Part shown: piece after piece, positions 34,829-42,513 of the stretch | Layout: each line of letters opens with the position of its first letter | Position numbering within the stretch: the first letter of the stretch is position 1 | From: Caldimicrobium sp. | Lineage (GTDB): Bacteria; Desulfobacterota; Thermodesulfobacteria; Thermodesulfobacteriales; Thermodesulfobacteriaceae | Length of the DNA: 42,662 nucleotides | Reading direction: 5' to 3' | Assembly (NCBI GenBank): GCA_025059715.1 | Contig: JANXCE010000018.1 | Location: 1-42,662, forward strand | Translations under genes and position numbers: made by a program | Notes under the pieces: model-generated | What the model saw: the letters and a program-made list of their open reading frames with translations, nothing else | Told to the model about the DNA's origin: nothing | Database searches by the model: none

Positions 34829-34856
34829 ATTATAACAAATACTATGCGAAAGTAAA
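34829..34856 (-). promoter_or_regulatory. sigma-70-like promoter for fbp
   Basis: Minus strand: -35 TTTACT (34856-34851), 16-nt spacer, -10 TATAAT (34834-34829), a perfect -10. A second TATAAT follows at 34822-34817. The start would be near 34822, giving a leader of about 50 nt with AAGGAGGG before the fbp ATG. Confidence 0.55.
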
Positions 34857-34861
34857 CCAGA

Positions 34862-35146
34862 ATGAAGGAAGAAAAAATAGCGGTTGCCCTAAGTTATCAA
34901 CCTGAAAAGGGAATTCCAGAGGTAATAGCCAAAGGTAAGGGCACCTTAGCGGAATTAATCTTAAAAATTGCAAGAGAACATGGCATACCAATAAAGGAAG
35001 ATGCTCAATTAGTAAAAGAATTATATAGATTAGAAATCAATAAACCCATCCCTCCTGAATTGTATCAAGCAGTTGCTTTAGTCTTAGCCTGGGCATTCAA
35101 GCTGAATAATAAATTCAAGGAAAAACTACTTTCTAAAAAATCCTAA
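34862..35146 (+). CDS. stand-alone FlhB C-terminal-domain-like protein (FhlB/YlqH type)
   Basis: 94 residues resembling the cytoplasmic domain of FlhB/EscU/YscU: IAVALSYQPEKGIPEVIAKGKG, then LAELILKIAREHGIPIKEDAQL, then IPPELYQAVALVLAW. The autocleavage site NPTH of true FlhB is missing and there is no membrane part. Small FlhB-C paralogues occur beside flagellar genes in many bacteria and can act as, or modulate, the export specificity switch. This one is about 15 kb from the flagellar operon, beside fbp. No clear ribosome site precedes the ATG. Convergent with the next gene (8-nt gap). Confidence 0.8.
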   Translation: MKEEKIAVALSYQPEKGIPEVIAKGKGTLAELILKIAREHGIPIKEDAQLVKELYRLEINKPIPPELYQAVALVLAWAFKLNNKFKEKLLSKKS

Positions 35147-35154
35147 AAGCTTCA

Positions 35155-35472
35155 TCAATCCATACTATACATAGGTTGACCACAACAAATAGGCGTAGGC
35201 CTATCTTCTGTATATTCCTCCATCCTATTACAGATCATACAGACATAACGAATCTTCCTCAATTCTACCTTAGGCTTCACCTCCGCCTTTAGTCCCTCCA
35301 CATAGAACTGTGCATACTCACTACTCCCCGGGACATACATTCCAAGGGGCAACAATTTACGATTTTCTTCCTCACACCGTGCTATTAGCTCCCAAAGGGC
35401 GTTCAATTCTTTAACTTCTCTATCGCTTTCGGGAATCAATCTTATTATTGCACCCTCTATCTCAATTTTCAT
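35155..35472 (-). CDS. uncharacterised protein with desulforedoxin-like metal ribbon
   Basis: 105 residues, no family recognised with certainty. The first 75 residues are mixed alpha/beta with a charged helix (SDREVKELNALWELIARCEE). The C-terminus has RYVCMICNRMEEY then TPICCGQPM, a CX2C ... CC pattern resembling the iron site of desulforedoxin/desulfoferrodoxin N-termini or a rubredoxin-like zinc ribbon. The strong GGAGGTG ribosome site and a TATAAT upstream indicate a real, separately expressed gene. A small redox or metal-binding function is likely but not proven. Confidence 0.75.
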   Translation of the reverse strand: MKIEIEGAIIRLIPESDREVKELNALWELIARCEEENRKLLPLGMYVPGSSEYAQFYVEGLKAEVKPKVELRKIRYVCMICNRMEEYTEDRPTPICCGQPMYSMD

Positions 35473-35524
35473 AAAACACCTCCTAATTTTTTTCTTTTTA
35501 AAACTTGATTTAAGACTAAAAATT

Positions 35525-35553
35525 ATTATATCATAAAAAATTTTTTTGTCCTT
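35525..35553 (-). promoter_or_regulatory. candidate promoter of the small metal-ribbon gene
   Basis: Minus strand: -10 TATAAT (35530-35525), perfect, with a poor -35 AAGGAC (35553-35548) at 17 nt. The start would be near 35518, about 45 nt before the ATG at 35472. The poor -35 might mean an activator or an extended A-tract contribution. Confidence 0.35.
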
Positions 35554-35582
35554 AGGATTAATAGAAGTTTCTTGGAATAAAT

Positions 35583-35622
35583 CTACAATTGTAGTTGTCT
35601 TTTTTTAAAAATCTGGTAAATA
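35583..35622 (+). promoter_or_regulatory. acpP-fabF promoter with adjoining palindrome
   Basis: -35 TTGTCT (35595-35600), 16-nt spacer, -10 TAAATA (35617-35622); the start would be near 35629, 26 nt before the acpP ATG. Directly upstream lies the perfect 12-bp palindrome CTACAATTGTAG (35583-35594), which abuts the -35 and could be an operator for a dimeric regulator of fatty-acid synthesis. The regulator is not identified. Confidence 0.4.
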
Positions 35623-35654
35623 GTGAGGGAAAAGGTGTGATAAAGGAGGGAAAT

Positions 35655-35888
35655 ATGTCTGTAGAAGAGAAGGTGATTGAGATTATCTCCCAAAAGCTCA
35701 ATCTTTCTAAGGATCAAATCAAGCCAGAAGCTTCCTTTGTAGATGATCTTGGTGCGGACTCCTTAGATCTCGTAGAATTGGTGATGGCTATGGAAGAGGC
35801 CTTTGGCATGGAGGTGCCCGATGAAGATGCGGAAAAACTCAGAACGGTAAAGGATGTGCTTGATTATATAAAATCAAAGGTGGGGTAA
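35655..35888 (+). CDS. acpP: acyl carrier protein
   Basis: 77 residues, usual length. The phosphopantetheine serine is in [19 protein letters not shown] near residue 37. I start at ATG 35655 (MSVEEKV), which has AAAGGAGGG 5-6 nt upstream; an in-frame ATG 60 nt earlier overlaps the likely promoter and would add a non-conserved tail. It carries acyl chains for fatty-acid and lipid A synthesis. Followed after 6 nt by fabF; acpS, which activates it, is in the same operon. Confidence 0.97.
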   Translation: MSVEEKVIEIISQKLNLSKDQIKPEASFVDDLGADSLDLVELVMAMEEAFGMEVPDEDAEKLRTVKDVLDYIKSKVG

Positions 35889-35894
35889 TATCTG

Positions 35895-37133
35895 GTGGAA
35901 AAGAGAGTAGTAGTTACCGGTCTCGGAGCTATCTCACCTCTTGGTATTGGAGTGGAGGAAACTTGGAGGGGAATTATCTCTGGCAAGTCAGGAATTACCA
36001 AAATTACTAAATTTGATGCCTCTAATCTTCCCAGCCAGATTGCCGGTGAGGTCAAAAATTTCAAGCCTGAAGAGTTCATGTCTTCAAAATTAGTATCTCG
36101 AGTGGATACCTTTATTCAGTATGCTATTGCAGCTACAGACATGGCTTTAGAGGATGCCAAACTTCCTAAGAATGACCTTGGAGAAGAAGTAGGAGTTGTA
36201 ATTGGTGTAGGAATGGGAGGGGTTGGCCAGGTTGAGTATTACACCAGGATATTTGATGAACGGGGTTACAAACGCATAACTCCCTTTTTCATTCCTATGA
36301 TAATTCCCAATATGGCCGCAGGTCAAGTAGCCATATTGTATGGTGCAAAGGGACCAAACATGGCAATATGCACCGCCTGTGCGGCAGGAAATCACGCTAT
36401 AGGGGAAGCCTTTAGACTCATTAAGGAGGGAATAGCTAAGGTTGTGATTTGCGGAGGCACAGAGGCCCTAATTACACCTCTCACCGTGGCAGGATTTTCT
36501 GTAATGAAGGCTTTATCCACGAGAAACAATGAGCCTGAAAGGGCAAGCAGACCCTTTGATGCCCAAAGAGATGGTTTTGTTATCGCGGAGGGATGTGGTA
36601 TCTTAATCTTGGAGGAACTGGGACATGCCTTGAGGAGAGGAGCCAAAATATATGCGGAAGTTCTGGGATATGGTGCTAATGCGGATGCCTATCACATGAC
36701 AGCTCCTTCTCCAGAAGGCGAGGGAGCAGCTAAATGTATGGAATTGGCCTTGCTTTCCGCAAACATTAAACCTGAGGAAGTAGATTACATTAATGCCCAT
36801 GGCACAAGCACCCCTCTCAATGATGTTGCGGAAACTAAGGCCATAAAAAAGGTATTTGGAGCACATGCTTATAAACTTTTAGTCTCCTCTACTAAATCCA
36901 TGACTGGACATCTTTTAGGAGGTGCTGGAGGTTTAGAAGCGGTATTGACAGTCAAAGCCTTAGAAACTGGGATAGTCCCTCCAACTATTAATTATGAAAA
37001 CCCTGATCCCGAATGCGATCTTGATTATGTTCCCAATACCGCAAGAGTAATGAATATAAAGGTAGCTCTTTCCAATGCCTTTGGTTTTGGAGGCACTAAT
37101 GCCTGTATTCTTTTCAAAAAATGGGAATCCTAA
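35895..37133 (+). CDS. fabF: beta-ketoacyl-ACP synthase II
   Basis: 412 residues. The catalytic triad is in place: Cys in [15 protein letters not shown] near 163, His in [11 protein letters not shown] near 304 and His in [15 protein letters not shown] near 341. It elongates acyl-ACP with malonyl-ACP. The start is GTG at 35895, 6 nt after acpP, with only a weak ribosome site, so coupling to acpP is likely. Confidence 0.97.
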   Translation: MEKRVVVTGLGAISPLGIGVEETWRGIISGKSGITKITKFDASNLPSQIAGEVKNFKPEEFMSSKLVSRVDTFIQYAIAATDMALEDAKLPKNDLGEEVGVVIGVGMGGVGQVEYYTRIFDERGYKRITPFFIPMIIPNMAAGQVAILYGAKGPNMAICTACAAGNHAIGEAFRLIKEGIAKVVICGGTEALITPLTVAGFSVMKALSTRNNEPERASRPFDAQRDGFVIAEGCGILILEELGHALRRGAKIYAEVLGYGANADAYHMTAPSPEGEGAAKCMELALLSANIKPEEVDYINAHGTSTPLNDVAETKAIKKVFGAHAYKLLVSSTKSMTGHLLGGAGGLEAVLTVKALETGIVPPTINYENPDPECDLDYVPNTARVMNIKVALSNAFGFGGTNACILFKKWES

Positions 37134-37155
37134 GATTTATCATAGGAGCTAAGCT

Positions 37156-37605
37156 ATGAAAATTGTTATAGCCTCTGATCATGCAGGGTTTTTCTTAAAG
37201 GAGAAAATCAAAGATTATCTTCAAAACGAGGGCTATGAGATCCTAGATGTAGGGACTTATTCTTCAGTTTCTGTTGATTATCCTGAATTTGCCTTTAAAG
37301 CCATAGAAAAACTACTTCAAGGGGAAGCGGAAAGAGGTATTCTCCTGTGTGGAACAGGGATTGGAATGAGTATCTTTGCCAATCGTTTTCCTAAGATTAG
37401 AGCGGCCCTCTGTCATGAACCCTTTTCTGCCACTATGGCAAGGAAACACAATGATGCTAATGTGTTAGTTCTTGGGGGAAGACTTATTGGTGATGGCCTG
37501 GCAGTAGAGATAGTTAAAGCCTTTTTATCTACGGAATTTGAGGGTGGACGTCACGCCAGAAGAATTGCTTTAATTGATGAACTATCCTCAAAAATAGAGA
37601 GATGA
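37156..37605 (+). CDS. rpiB: ribose-5-phosphate isomerase B
   Basis: 149 residues. IASDHAGFFLKEKIKDYL at the start, the catalytic cysteine in ILLCGTGIGMSIFANRF near 72 and HNDANVLVLGGR near 102 are the RpiB signature. It interconverts ribose- and ribulose-5-phosphate; related LacA/B-type isomerases share the fold, but no sugar-catabolic genes are nearby. It sits inside the fatty-acid operon and overlaps acpS by ATGA. Confidence 0.93.
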   Translation: MKIVIASDHAGFFLKEKIKDYLQNEGYEILDVGTYSSVSVDYPEFAFKAIEKLLQGEAERGILLCGTGIGMSIFANRFPKIRAALCHEPFSATMARKHNDANVLVLGGRLIGDGLAVEIVKAFLSTEFEGGRHARRIALIDELSSKIER

Positions 37606-37985
37606 ACCCAGTTGGGGTCGGGATTGATCTTGTATATGTGCCTCGCCTTAAAAGAATCTATCTGGAATACAAAGATAAGTTTTTAAGTAGGGTATTTACC
37701 GAGGAGGAAATCGCCTACGCCCATAGTAAAAAAGAGCCCTTTTATTCCCTTGCCTCTGCCTTTGCTGTAAAAGAGGCCTTTTACAAGGCGGTTGGAGGAT
37801 ACTCTCCCTTTAGACTAAAAGAAATTTCCCTTCATAGATATAGAAATCAAAGACATCCTGAACTGAAACTCTCTGGAAAAGCCTTAGAAGTCTTCAAAAA
37901 TTTGGGTGGAAAAAAAATCTATCTTTCTCTTTCTCACGACCATAACTATGCTATAGCTATAGTATATCTCTGGGGAGAAGGGTAA
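37602..37985 (+). CDS. acpS: holo-[acyl-carrier-protein] synthase
   Basis: 127 residues. VGIDLVYVPRL at the start supplies the metal-binding aspartate and FTEEEIAYAHSK plus FAVKEAFYKAVG near 50-65 supply the Glu/Lys motif. It transfers 4'-phosphopantetheine from CoA to AcpP, which is encoded 1.7 kb upstream in the same transcript. It is coupled to rpiB (ATGA) and to nnr (2-nt gap), the latter a common acpS partner. Confidence 0.94.
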   Translation: MNPVGVGIDLVYVPRLKRIYLEYKDKFLSRVFTEEEIAYAHSKKEPFYSLASAFAVKEAFYKAVGGYSPFRLKEISLHRYRNQRHPELKLSGKALEVFKNLGGKKIYLSLSHDHNYAIAIVYLWGEG

Positions 37986-37987
37986 TT

Positions 37988-39595
37988 ATGCCCCTTTATG
38001 TAACAACCTCCGAGGGAATCCAAAGATTAGATAAATATGTAATGGAAGAATATGGACTTCTTCCAGAAATACTTATGGAAAGAGCTGGCTTAGGAGTCGC
38101 GCAAGTTGTAAGGGAATTTTTCCCAAAAGAGCACTTTTCCCTAGTAACAGTTCTCTCAGGTCCTGGTAACAATGGTGGAGATGGTTTTGTGTGTGCCCGC
38201 CATCTTTGGAATTGGGGATATGAGGTAGAGGTGCTCCTCTTTACCGAAGAGGAAAGATACAGAGGTGAAGCCCTTAGAAATCTTCAACTCCTTAGAAAAC
38301 TCGAGGTGCCCCTTTTCACTCTAAAAACCCTGGAAGAATTTCATGAATACATGTATCACAAGAAGCCCACTCTCCTGATAGATGCCCTTTTTGGAACTGG
38401 GCTTAAACGCCCCCTTGAAGGTATTTTTTACGAAGTTATTTCTTTTCTTAAGGATTTACGAAAAAATGAGTCTTTAAAGGTGGTAGCCGTAGACCTTCCT
38501 TCAGGAATTTCCGCGGACAATGGTCAGATATTGGGCATAGCTTTACCGGCAGACCTTACAGTAACCTTTGAATGTCCTAAATTTGGACATTTTATTTATC
38601 CAGGAAAGGAATATGTGGGGACCTTAAAGGTGGTAAGTATTGGATATCCCTGGAGATTTCTTAGTAACGAGAAAAATTTACTTCCCAAAGGGATTTATTT
38701 AGATGCCTCAACTGTAAGAGAAATGTATCGCCCCAGAAAGGGATTTTATCACAAAGGCAAGGCAGGGCACCTTTTAATCTTGGCAGGAAGTCAAGGTAAG
38801 AGCGGAGCAGGTTATTTAACTGCCCTTGGTGCTTTGAGAGGGGGAGCAGGGCTTGTGACACTTGCCTCCACCCAAAGTCTTCAACCTGTCTATTGTAGTC
38901 TTTTACCCGAAATCTTAACTTTAGGTCTACCTGAAAGTAAAGGAGAGGTATCTTACAAAGCCTTGGAGGTTATTCTAGAAAATTTGAAAGGTAAAAAAGT
39001 TTTAGTAATAGGACCTGGATTAGGTTTAGGAGAGGAAATTCAGCGCCTTCTTTTTGAACTTCTACCCGAGATCCACTTGCCAGTGGTTATAGATGCGGAT
39101 GCCCTTACTCTGTTAGCAAAAGAGCCACTAATTCTGAAGAGGATTAAAACAGAATTGGTATTAACTCCCCACCCAGGAGAGGCAAGCAGGTTGTTAAATA
39201 CTGAGGTAAGGGAACTTTTACGGGATCCCCTCACAGCACTTAAAAGGCTCACCGAGTTAGCAAATGGGGTGGTGGTCTTAAAGGGGCCCCATACCCTTAT
39301 AGGAACTCCCTCTGGAGATATATATGTCTCAAGCATTGATGAGCCTGGACTTTCTCAGGGAGGAACAGGAGATGTTCTAACGGGTCTTATTGGGGCCTTT
39401 ATTTCCCAGGGTTATTCGCCCTTACAGGCCTCAGCCCTAAGTGTATACCTTCATGGAGCTTCGGGACAACTTTTAAGCCAAACCTATGGACCCTTTGGAT
39501 ATACTGCTAAGGATGTAGCAGATAGAATACCTGCTATTATAAAAAGTTTGGAGAAAAATCATGATGAAGAAAAGACGATTTCCCAGATTTTTTAA
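37988..39595 (+). CDS. nnr: bifunctional NAD(P)H-hydrate epimerase / ADP-dependent dehydratase
   Basis: 535 residues. The N-terminal epimerase (YjeF-N, about 1-225) has LSGPGNNGGDGFVCARHL near 57; the C-terminal ribokinase-like dehydratase (about 240-520) has LAGSQGKSGAGYLTALGALRG-type region, VIDADALTLL near 365 and GTGDVLTGLIGAFISQG near 459. It repairs NAD(P)H damaged by heat or enzyme side reactions, which matters in a thermophile. It overlaps the PilZ gene by 35 nt. The extreme C-terminal 20 residues (EKNHDEEKTISQIF) lie in that overlap. Confidence 0.95.
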   Translation: MPLYVTTSEGIQRLDKYVMEEYGLLPEILMERAGLGVAQVVREFFPKEHFSLVTVLSGPGNNGGDGFVCARHLWNWGYEVEVLLFTEEERYRGEALRNLQLLRKLEVPLFTLKTLEEFHEYMYHKKPTLLIDALFGTGLKRPLEGIFYEVISFLKDLRKNESLKVVAVDLPSGISADNGQILGIALPADLTVTFECPKFGHFIYPGKEYVGTLKVVSIGYPWRFLSNEKNLLPKGIYLDASTVREMYRPRKGFYHKGKAGHLLILAGSQGKSGAGYLTALGALRGGAGLVTLASTQSLQPVYCSLLPEILTLGLPESKGEVSYKALEVILENLKGKKVLVIGPGLGLGEEIQRLLFELLPEIHLPVVIDADALTLLAKEPLILKRIKTELVLTPHPGEASRLLNTEVRELLRDPLTALKRLTELANGVVVLKGPHTLIGTPSGDIYVSSIDEPGLSQGGTGDVLTGLIGAFISQGYSPLQASALSVYLHGASGQLLSQTYGPFGYTAKDVADRIPAIIKSLEKNHDEEKTISQIF

Positions 39596-39854
39596 AAATC
39601 TTAAAGCCTATTTCCCAGGTGATCCCCAAGAATACCAAGTTACTAATGTTTCCTGGAAGGGGCTCTTTGTATCCACTACGAAAAGCTTTCCCAAAGATAA
39701 AAAACTCATATTCTTGGAATTAGAACTCCCAGATATTGGGAAAATACCCATTTATGGATACATTGTTCATTACGGCACTCCTGAAGAGCAAGGATATGCA
39801 TTGAAATTATCGAAATTGGGCAAAATTTCGCTCCTATCTGGGGAATCTTTATAA
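39561..39854 (+). CDS. PilZ domain c-di-GMP receptor, probably frameshifted near its 3' end
   Basis: 97 residues as read. KKRRFPRF gives the arginine-containing RxxxR-like site and TNVSWKGLFVSTT the N/DxSxxG site for c-di-GMP; the strand IPIYGYIVHYGTPEEQGY follows. After about residue 78 a second frame (-1/+2) shows strongly coding-like sequence, GQNFAPIWGIFIKALPFL then QEAKDEYERIKKQ, ending at 39925, 12 nt before pilD. Loss of one base near 39793 would join the two, giving a PilZ protein of about 120 residues. In the present reading the gene stops early with an unremarkable tail. It would sense c-di-GMP for type IV pili or another surface system. Confidence 0.8.
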   Translation: MMKKRRFPRFFKNLKAYFPGDPQEYQVTNVSWKGLFVSTTKSFPKDKKLIFLELELPDIGKIPIYGYIVHYGTPEEQGYALKLSKLGKISLLSGESL

Positions 39855-39937
39855 AAGCTCTCCCATTTCTTCAAGAGGCCAAAGATGAATATGAAAGAAT
39901 CAAAAAACAAAACACGGAAAATTGAGGCACTTAAGCA

Positions 39938-40723
39938 GTGATGAATTATCTGTTAATCTTCCTCTTTGGTTTAATTTTAGGAAGTTTTCTCAATGTAGTC
40001 ATTTATAGAATACCTCAGGGTGAGTCAATAATAATTCCTCCCTCTAAGTGTCCTAACTGTAAAACACCACTAAAATGGTATCATAACTTACCCTTAGTAA
40101 GCTATGTCTTGTTGAGAGGTAAATGTGCCTTTTGCAAGACTAAGATATCCTGGCACTATCCTTTAGTTGAGATACTCACGGCAACTTTATTGGTGGTTCT
40201 TTATTATAAGTTTTATAACTTATACGGTTACTCAGTATTTTTGGCTTATACTTATTTTGTCTCTCTACTTATAGGTATTTCCTTTATTGATCTTTTTCAT
40301 AGGGAAATACCTGATCTTTTGAGTTTTCCATTAATTTTTGGGGGCTGGCTCTTTTCCTTGATGGAAATAAATCCCTTTGTTTCTCACTTCTTTGACAGCC
40401 TGATTTCCGCCTTTGCAGGCATGGGCCTTTTATTTTTTATAAACGAATTCTACTATCTTTTTGCTAAACGGGATGGTATGGGTATGGGAGATTTCAAGTT
40501 AATGGGAGGCTTGGGGGCCTTTTTAGGATATAAAAGTTTTTTTAGCATCCTTTTCTTTTCCACACTAATAGCCCTCATGGTCTATGGTTTCCTCTTGATC
40601 TTTAAAAAGATAAGACATAAGGAACTTGAGGAGAAAAACCTTTTAAAAGCGGAAATACCCTATGGTCCCTTCCTTAGTTTATCCGCTCTTCTATATCTGT
40701 TCTATCCTCAAAGTCCGCTATAA
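39938..40723 (+). CDS. pilD: prepilin peptidase / N-methyltransferase
   Basis: 261 residues, A24 peptidase with about seven to eight membrane helices. LGSFLNVVIYRIP opens the protein, the zinc-binding CPNC ... CAFC pairs lie in the first cytoplasmic loop (near 38-72), and the catalytic aspartates are in FIDLFHREIPD near 117 and GMGMGDFKLMGG near 180. It cleaves and methylates type IV pilins and pseudopilins. Adjacent PilZ suggests a pilus context. Its final 50 nt overlap antisense the end of xthA. Confidence 0.95.
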   Translation: MMNYLLIFLFGLILGSFLNVVIYRIPQGESIIIPPSKCPNCKTPLKWYHNLPLVSYVLLRGKCAFCKTKISWHYPLVEILTATLLVVLYYKFYNLYGYSVFLAYTYFVSLLIGISFIDLFHREIPDLLSFPLIFGGWLFSLMEINPFVSHFFDSLISAFAGMGLLFFINEFYYLFAKRDGMGMGDFKLMGGLGAFLGYKSFFSILFFSTLIALMVYGFLLIFKKIRHKELEEKNLLKAEIPYGPFLSLSALLYLFYPQSPL

Positions 40724-41477
40724 CAGGAGCATGATCGGATGGTTTAGGCAAAGCCCTAATTTTTATATCAACTACAACTTCCTTAAGAATTTGCTTTAAA
40801 GGATTGGTTATCAAGAGGTGATCTAATCTCATACCTAAGTTCCTTTTAAAGGAGGAGAATTGATAATCCCACCAAGTAAAGATCCCTCTTTTGTGGGGAT
40901 ATAATACCCTTAGAGCATCATACAAGCCCCACTCCATTAGGTATTTTAATACCTTTCTCTCTCTTTCATGAAAACATATCTGTCCCTCAAGGAGAAGGGG
41001 ATCAAAGACATCCTCCGGTTCTGGCGCCACATTAAAATCACCTCCTAAAATTATTTTTTCCTGGGGTGTAAAAAACTTTTCTAATAATTCCCTTAATTTG
41101 TATAAAAATTGAATTTTATAGTAAAAATAATCGGAATTAACGGGGCTGCCATTGGGCACATATAGTGAAAAAATCCACAAATCCTTATACCTACCACCGA
41201 GAATTCTTTCCTTTGCTTGTTGATCATCCTCATCTAAGCCCTGAAAACCTATTTTAAGCTCCTCTAAGGGATATTTAGAGATTATGGCCACCCCATTTCT
41301 TCCCTTTCCACCCGCATGATATAAATAGTATCCTCTTTTTTGAAAGCCTTCCGGAGCAATAAATTCTACCTTAGTCTCCTGTAATAAGAGAAAGTCTGGT
41401 TCTTTTTCTTTCAATAAACTCTCAACTTGGGGCTTTCTAATGTTATAAGAATTTACATTCCAAGTAATAACCCTCAT
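40674..41477 (-). CDS. xthA: exodeoxyribonuclease III / AP endonuclease
   Basis: 267 residues from ATG 41477 (MRVITWNVNS). LLLQETKVE near 37 holds the metal-binding Glu, SLYVPNGSP the tyrosine, GGDFNVAPEP the Asp/Asn, MRLDHLLITNPL and SDHAPVIADF the final catalytic Asp-His. It processes abasic sites and 3' blocks in DNA. It has no ribosome site of its own and begins one base after the mscS stop (TAAAATG), so it is coupled; a TTG start 21 nt upstream is less likely. The tail is antisense to pilD. Confidence 0.95.
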   Translation of the reverse strand: MRVITWNVNSYNIRKPQVESLLKEKEPDFLLLQETKVEFIAPEGFQKRGYYLYHAGGKGRNGVAIISKYPLEELKIGFQGLDEDDQQAKERILGGRYKDLWIFSLYVPNGSPVNSDYFYYKIQFLYKLRELLEKFFTPQEKIILGGDFNVAPEPEDVFDPLLLEGQICFHERERKVLKYLMEWGLYDALRVLYPHKRGIFTWWDYQFSSFKRNLGMRLDHLLITNPLKQILKEVVVDIKIRALPKPSDHAPVIADFEDRTDIEERIN

Positions 41478-41478
41478 T

Positions 41479-42513
41479 TTAAGTGTGGGTTGTATCAACT
41501 GAATGGAGATATACTGTCCTTATAGGATAGGGAATTTTTATACCCTCTATTTGATAGCGCTTGTATAAGGTCTTTATGAAGTCATGGATTAATTTAAAAC
41601 GATTTTCCGCATTCTTACAGCGTAGAATTACATTAAAGTTTATACTATGGTCACCAAAGGAGTGAAATCTAACCAAAGGCTCAAAGTCAGGCACACCTAA
41701 GGGATGGGTTTGCATTAGTTCCTTGGCTACCTCTAAGGTAATTCTCTCTACTTGTTCTAAATCACTCTCATAACTTATCCCTATCTGAAAAAGAAGAGAA
41801 AGCTCCTCTTCAGGTAGTGTATAATTTAGGATTTTACTTTGAGCCAATTTGGCATTGGGAATAATCACAAGATTATTTTGTTGCGTAAGAATTGAGGTAG
41901 TCCTCCAATTAATATCTTTAACTATCCCTTCTTCCCCACTTTCAAGCCTTATGAAATCACCAGGCTTTATCTGTCTCGCCATAAGAATATGTATACCTGA
42001 GAAGAAATTCTCCAAGGTATCCTTTAAAGCTAAGCCTATGGCTAATCCTGCTATTCCAAGAGTGGTAACAAAAGGTGCTATGTTTATATCTAAAATATGT
42101 AAAATACTTATAAGGGCGATAGAGTAAATCAGCGCTTTGATAAAGATCTCAATAAGGGTTACCCTTGTGGGGACCCCTGTTTTTTGCAATAGAAATAAAT
42201 CCACAAGTCTAACCACTAAATTTGCCCCTCCTACTGCAAGAGAGATAACAAAAATAATGAGCAGTGCCTTGTTAATAACCTTTAAAAACTGAGGAGGAAT
42301 AGGGCTTATAGATATAGAAAGATGGAGGGCAAGAAGGATAGCCCAAAGGGGGATTAGTCTCTTTATATAATCGATAACTATTTCATCCCAGGGAACTTTA
42401 GTCTTTTTTGCTAAGCGCTGAAGAATTTTAAATAGAGTAATGCGGATAACTAAGGCTAAAGCAAGTATTCCTAAAAAAATAGCAACTGAGATAATAATCT
42501 CAGACCAAGGCAT
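41479..42513 (-). CDS. mscS: MscS-family mechanosensitive ion channel
   Basis: 344 residues. Four or five membrane helices lie in the first 180 residues, the last being the pore helix with LGIAGLAIGLALKDTLENF near 150-168; the beta domain follows (IKPGDFIRLESGEEGIVKDI, then NAKLAQSKILNY) and an alpha/beta C-terminal domain. It opens on membrane tension to release solutes. The N-terminal extra helices make it larger than E. coli MscS. The ATG at 42513 lacks a ribosome site and stands about 7 nt after a -10-like TAGATT, suggesting leaderless expression. Confidence 0.92.
   Translation of the reverse strand: MPWSEIIISVAIFLGILALALVIRITLFKILQRLAKKTKVPWDEIVIDYIKRLIPLWAILLALHLSISISPIPPQFLKVINKALLIIFVISLAVGGANLVVRLVDLFLLQKTGVPTRVTLIEIFIKALIYSIALISILHILDINIAPFVTTLGIAGLAIGLALKDTLENFFSGIHILMARQIKPGDFIRLESGEEGIVKDINWRTTSILTQQNNLVIIPNAKLAQSKILNYTLPEEELSLLFQIGISYESDLEQVERITLEVAKELMQTHPLGVPDFEPLVRFHSFGDHSINFNVILRCKNAENRFKLIHDFIKTLYKRYQIEGIKIPYPIRTVYLHSVDTTHT

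Noticed and set aside
35595-35654. N-terminal extension of acpP
   Set aside because: Would start within the likely promoter and add 20 residues not seen in acyl carrier proteins; the inner ATG has AAAGGAGGG.
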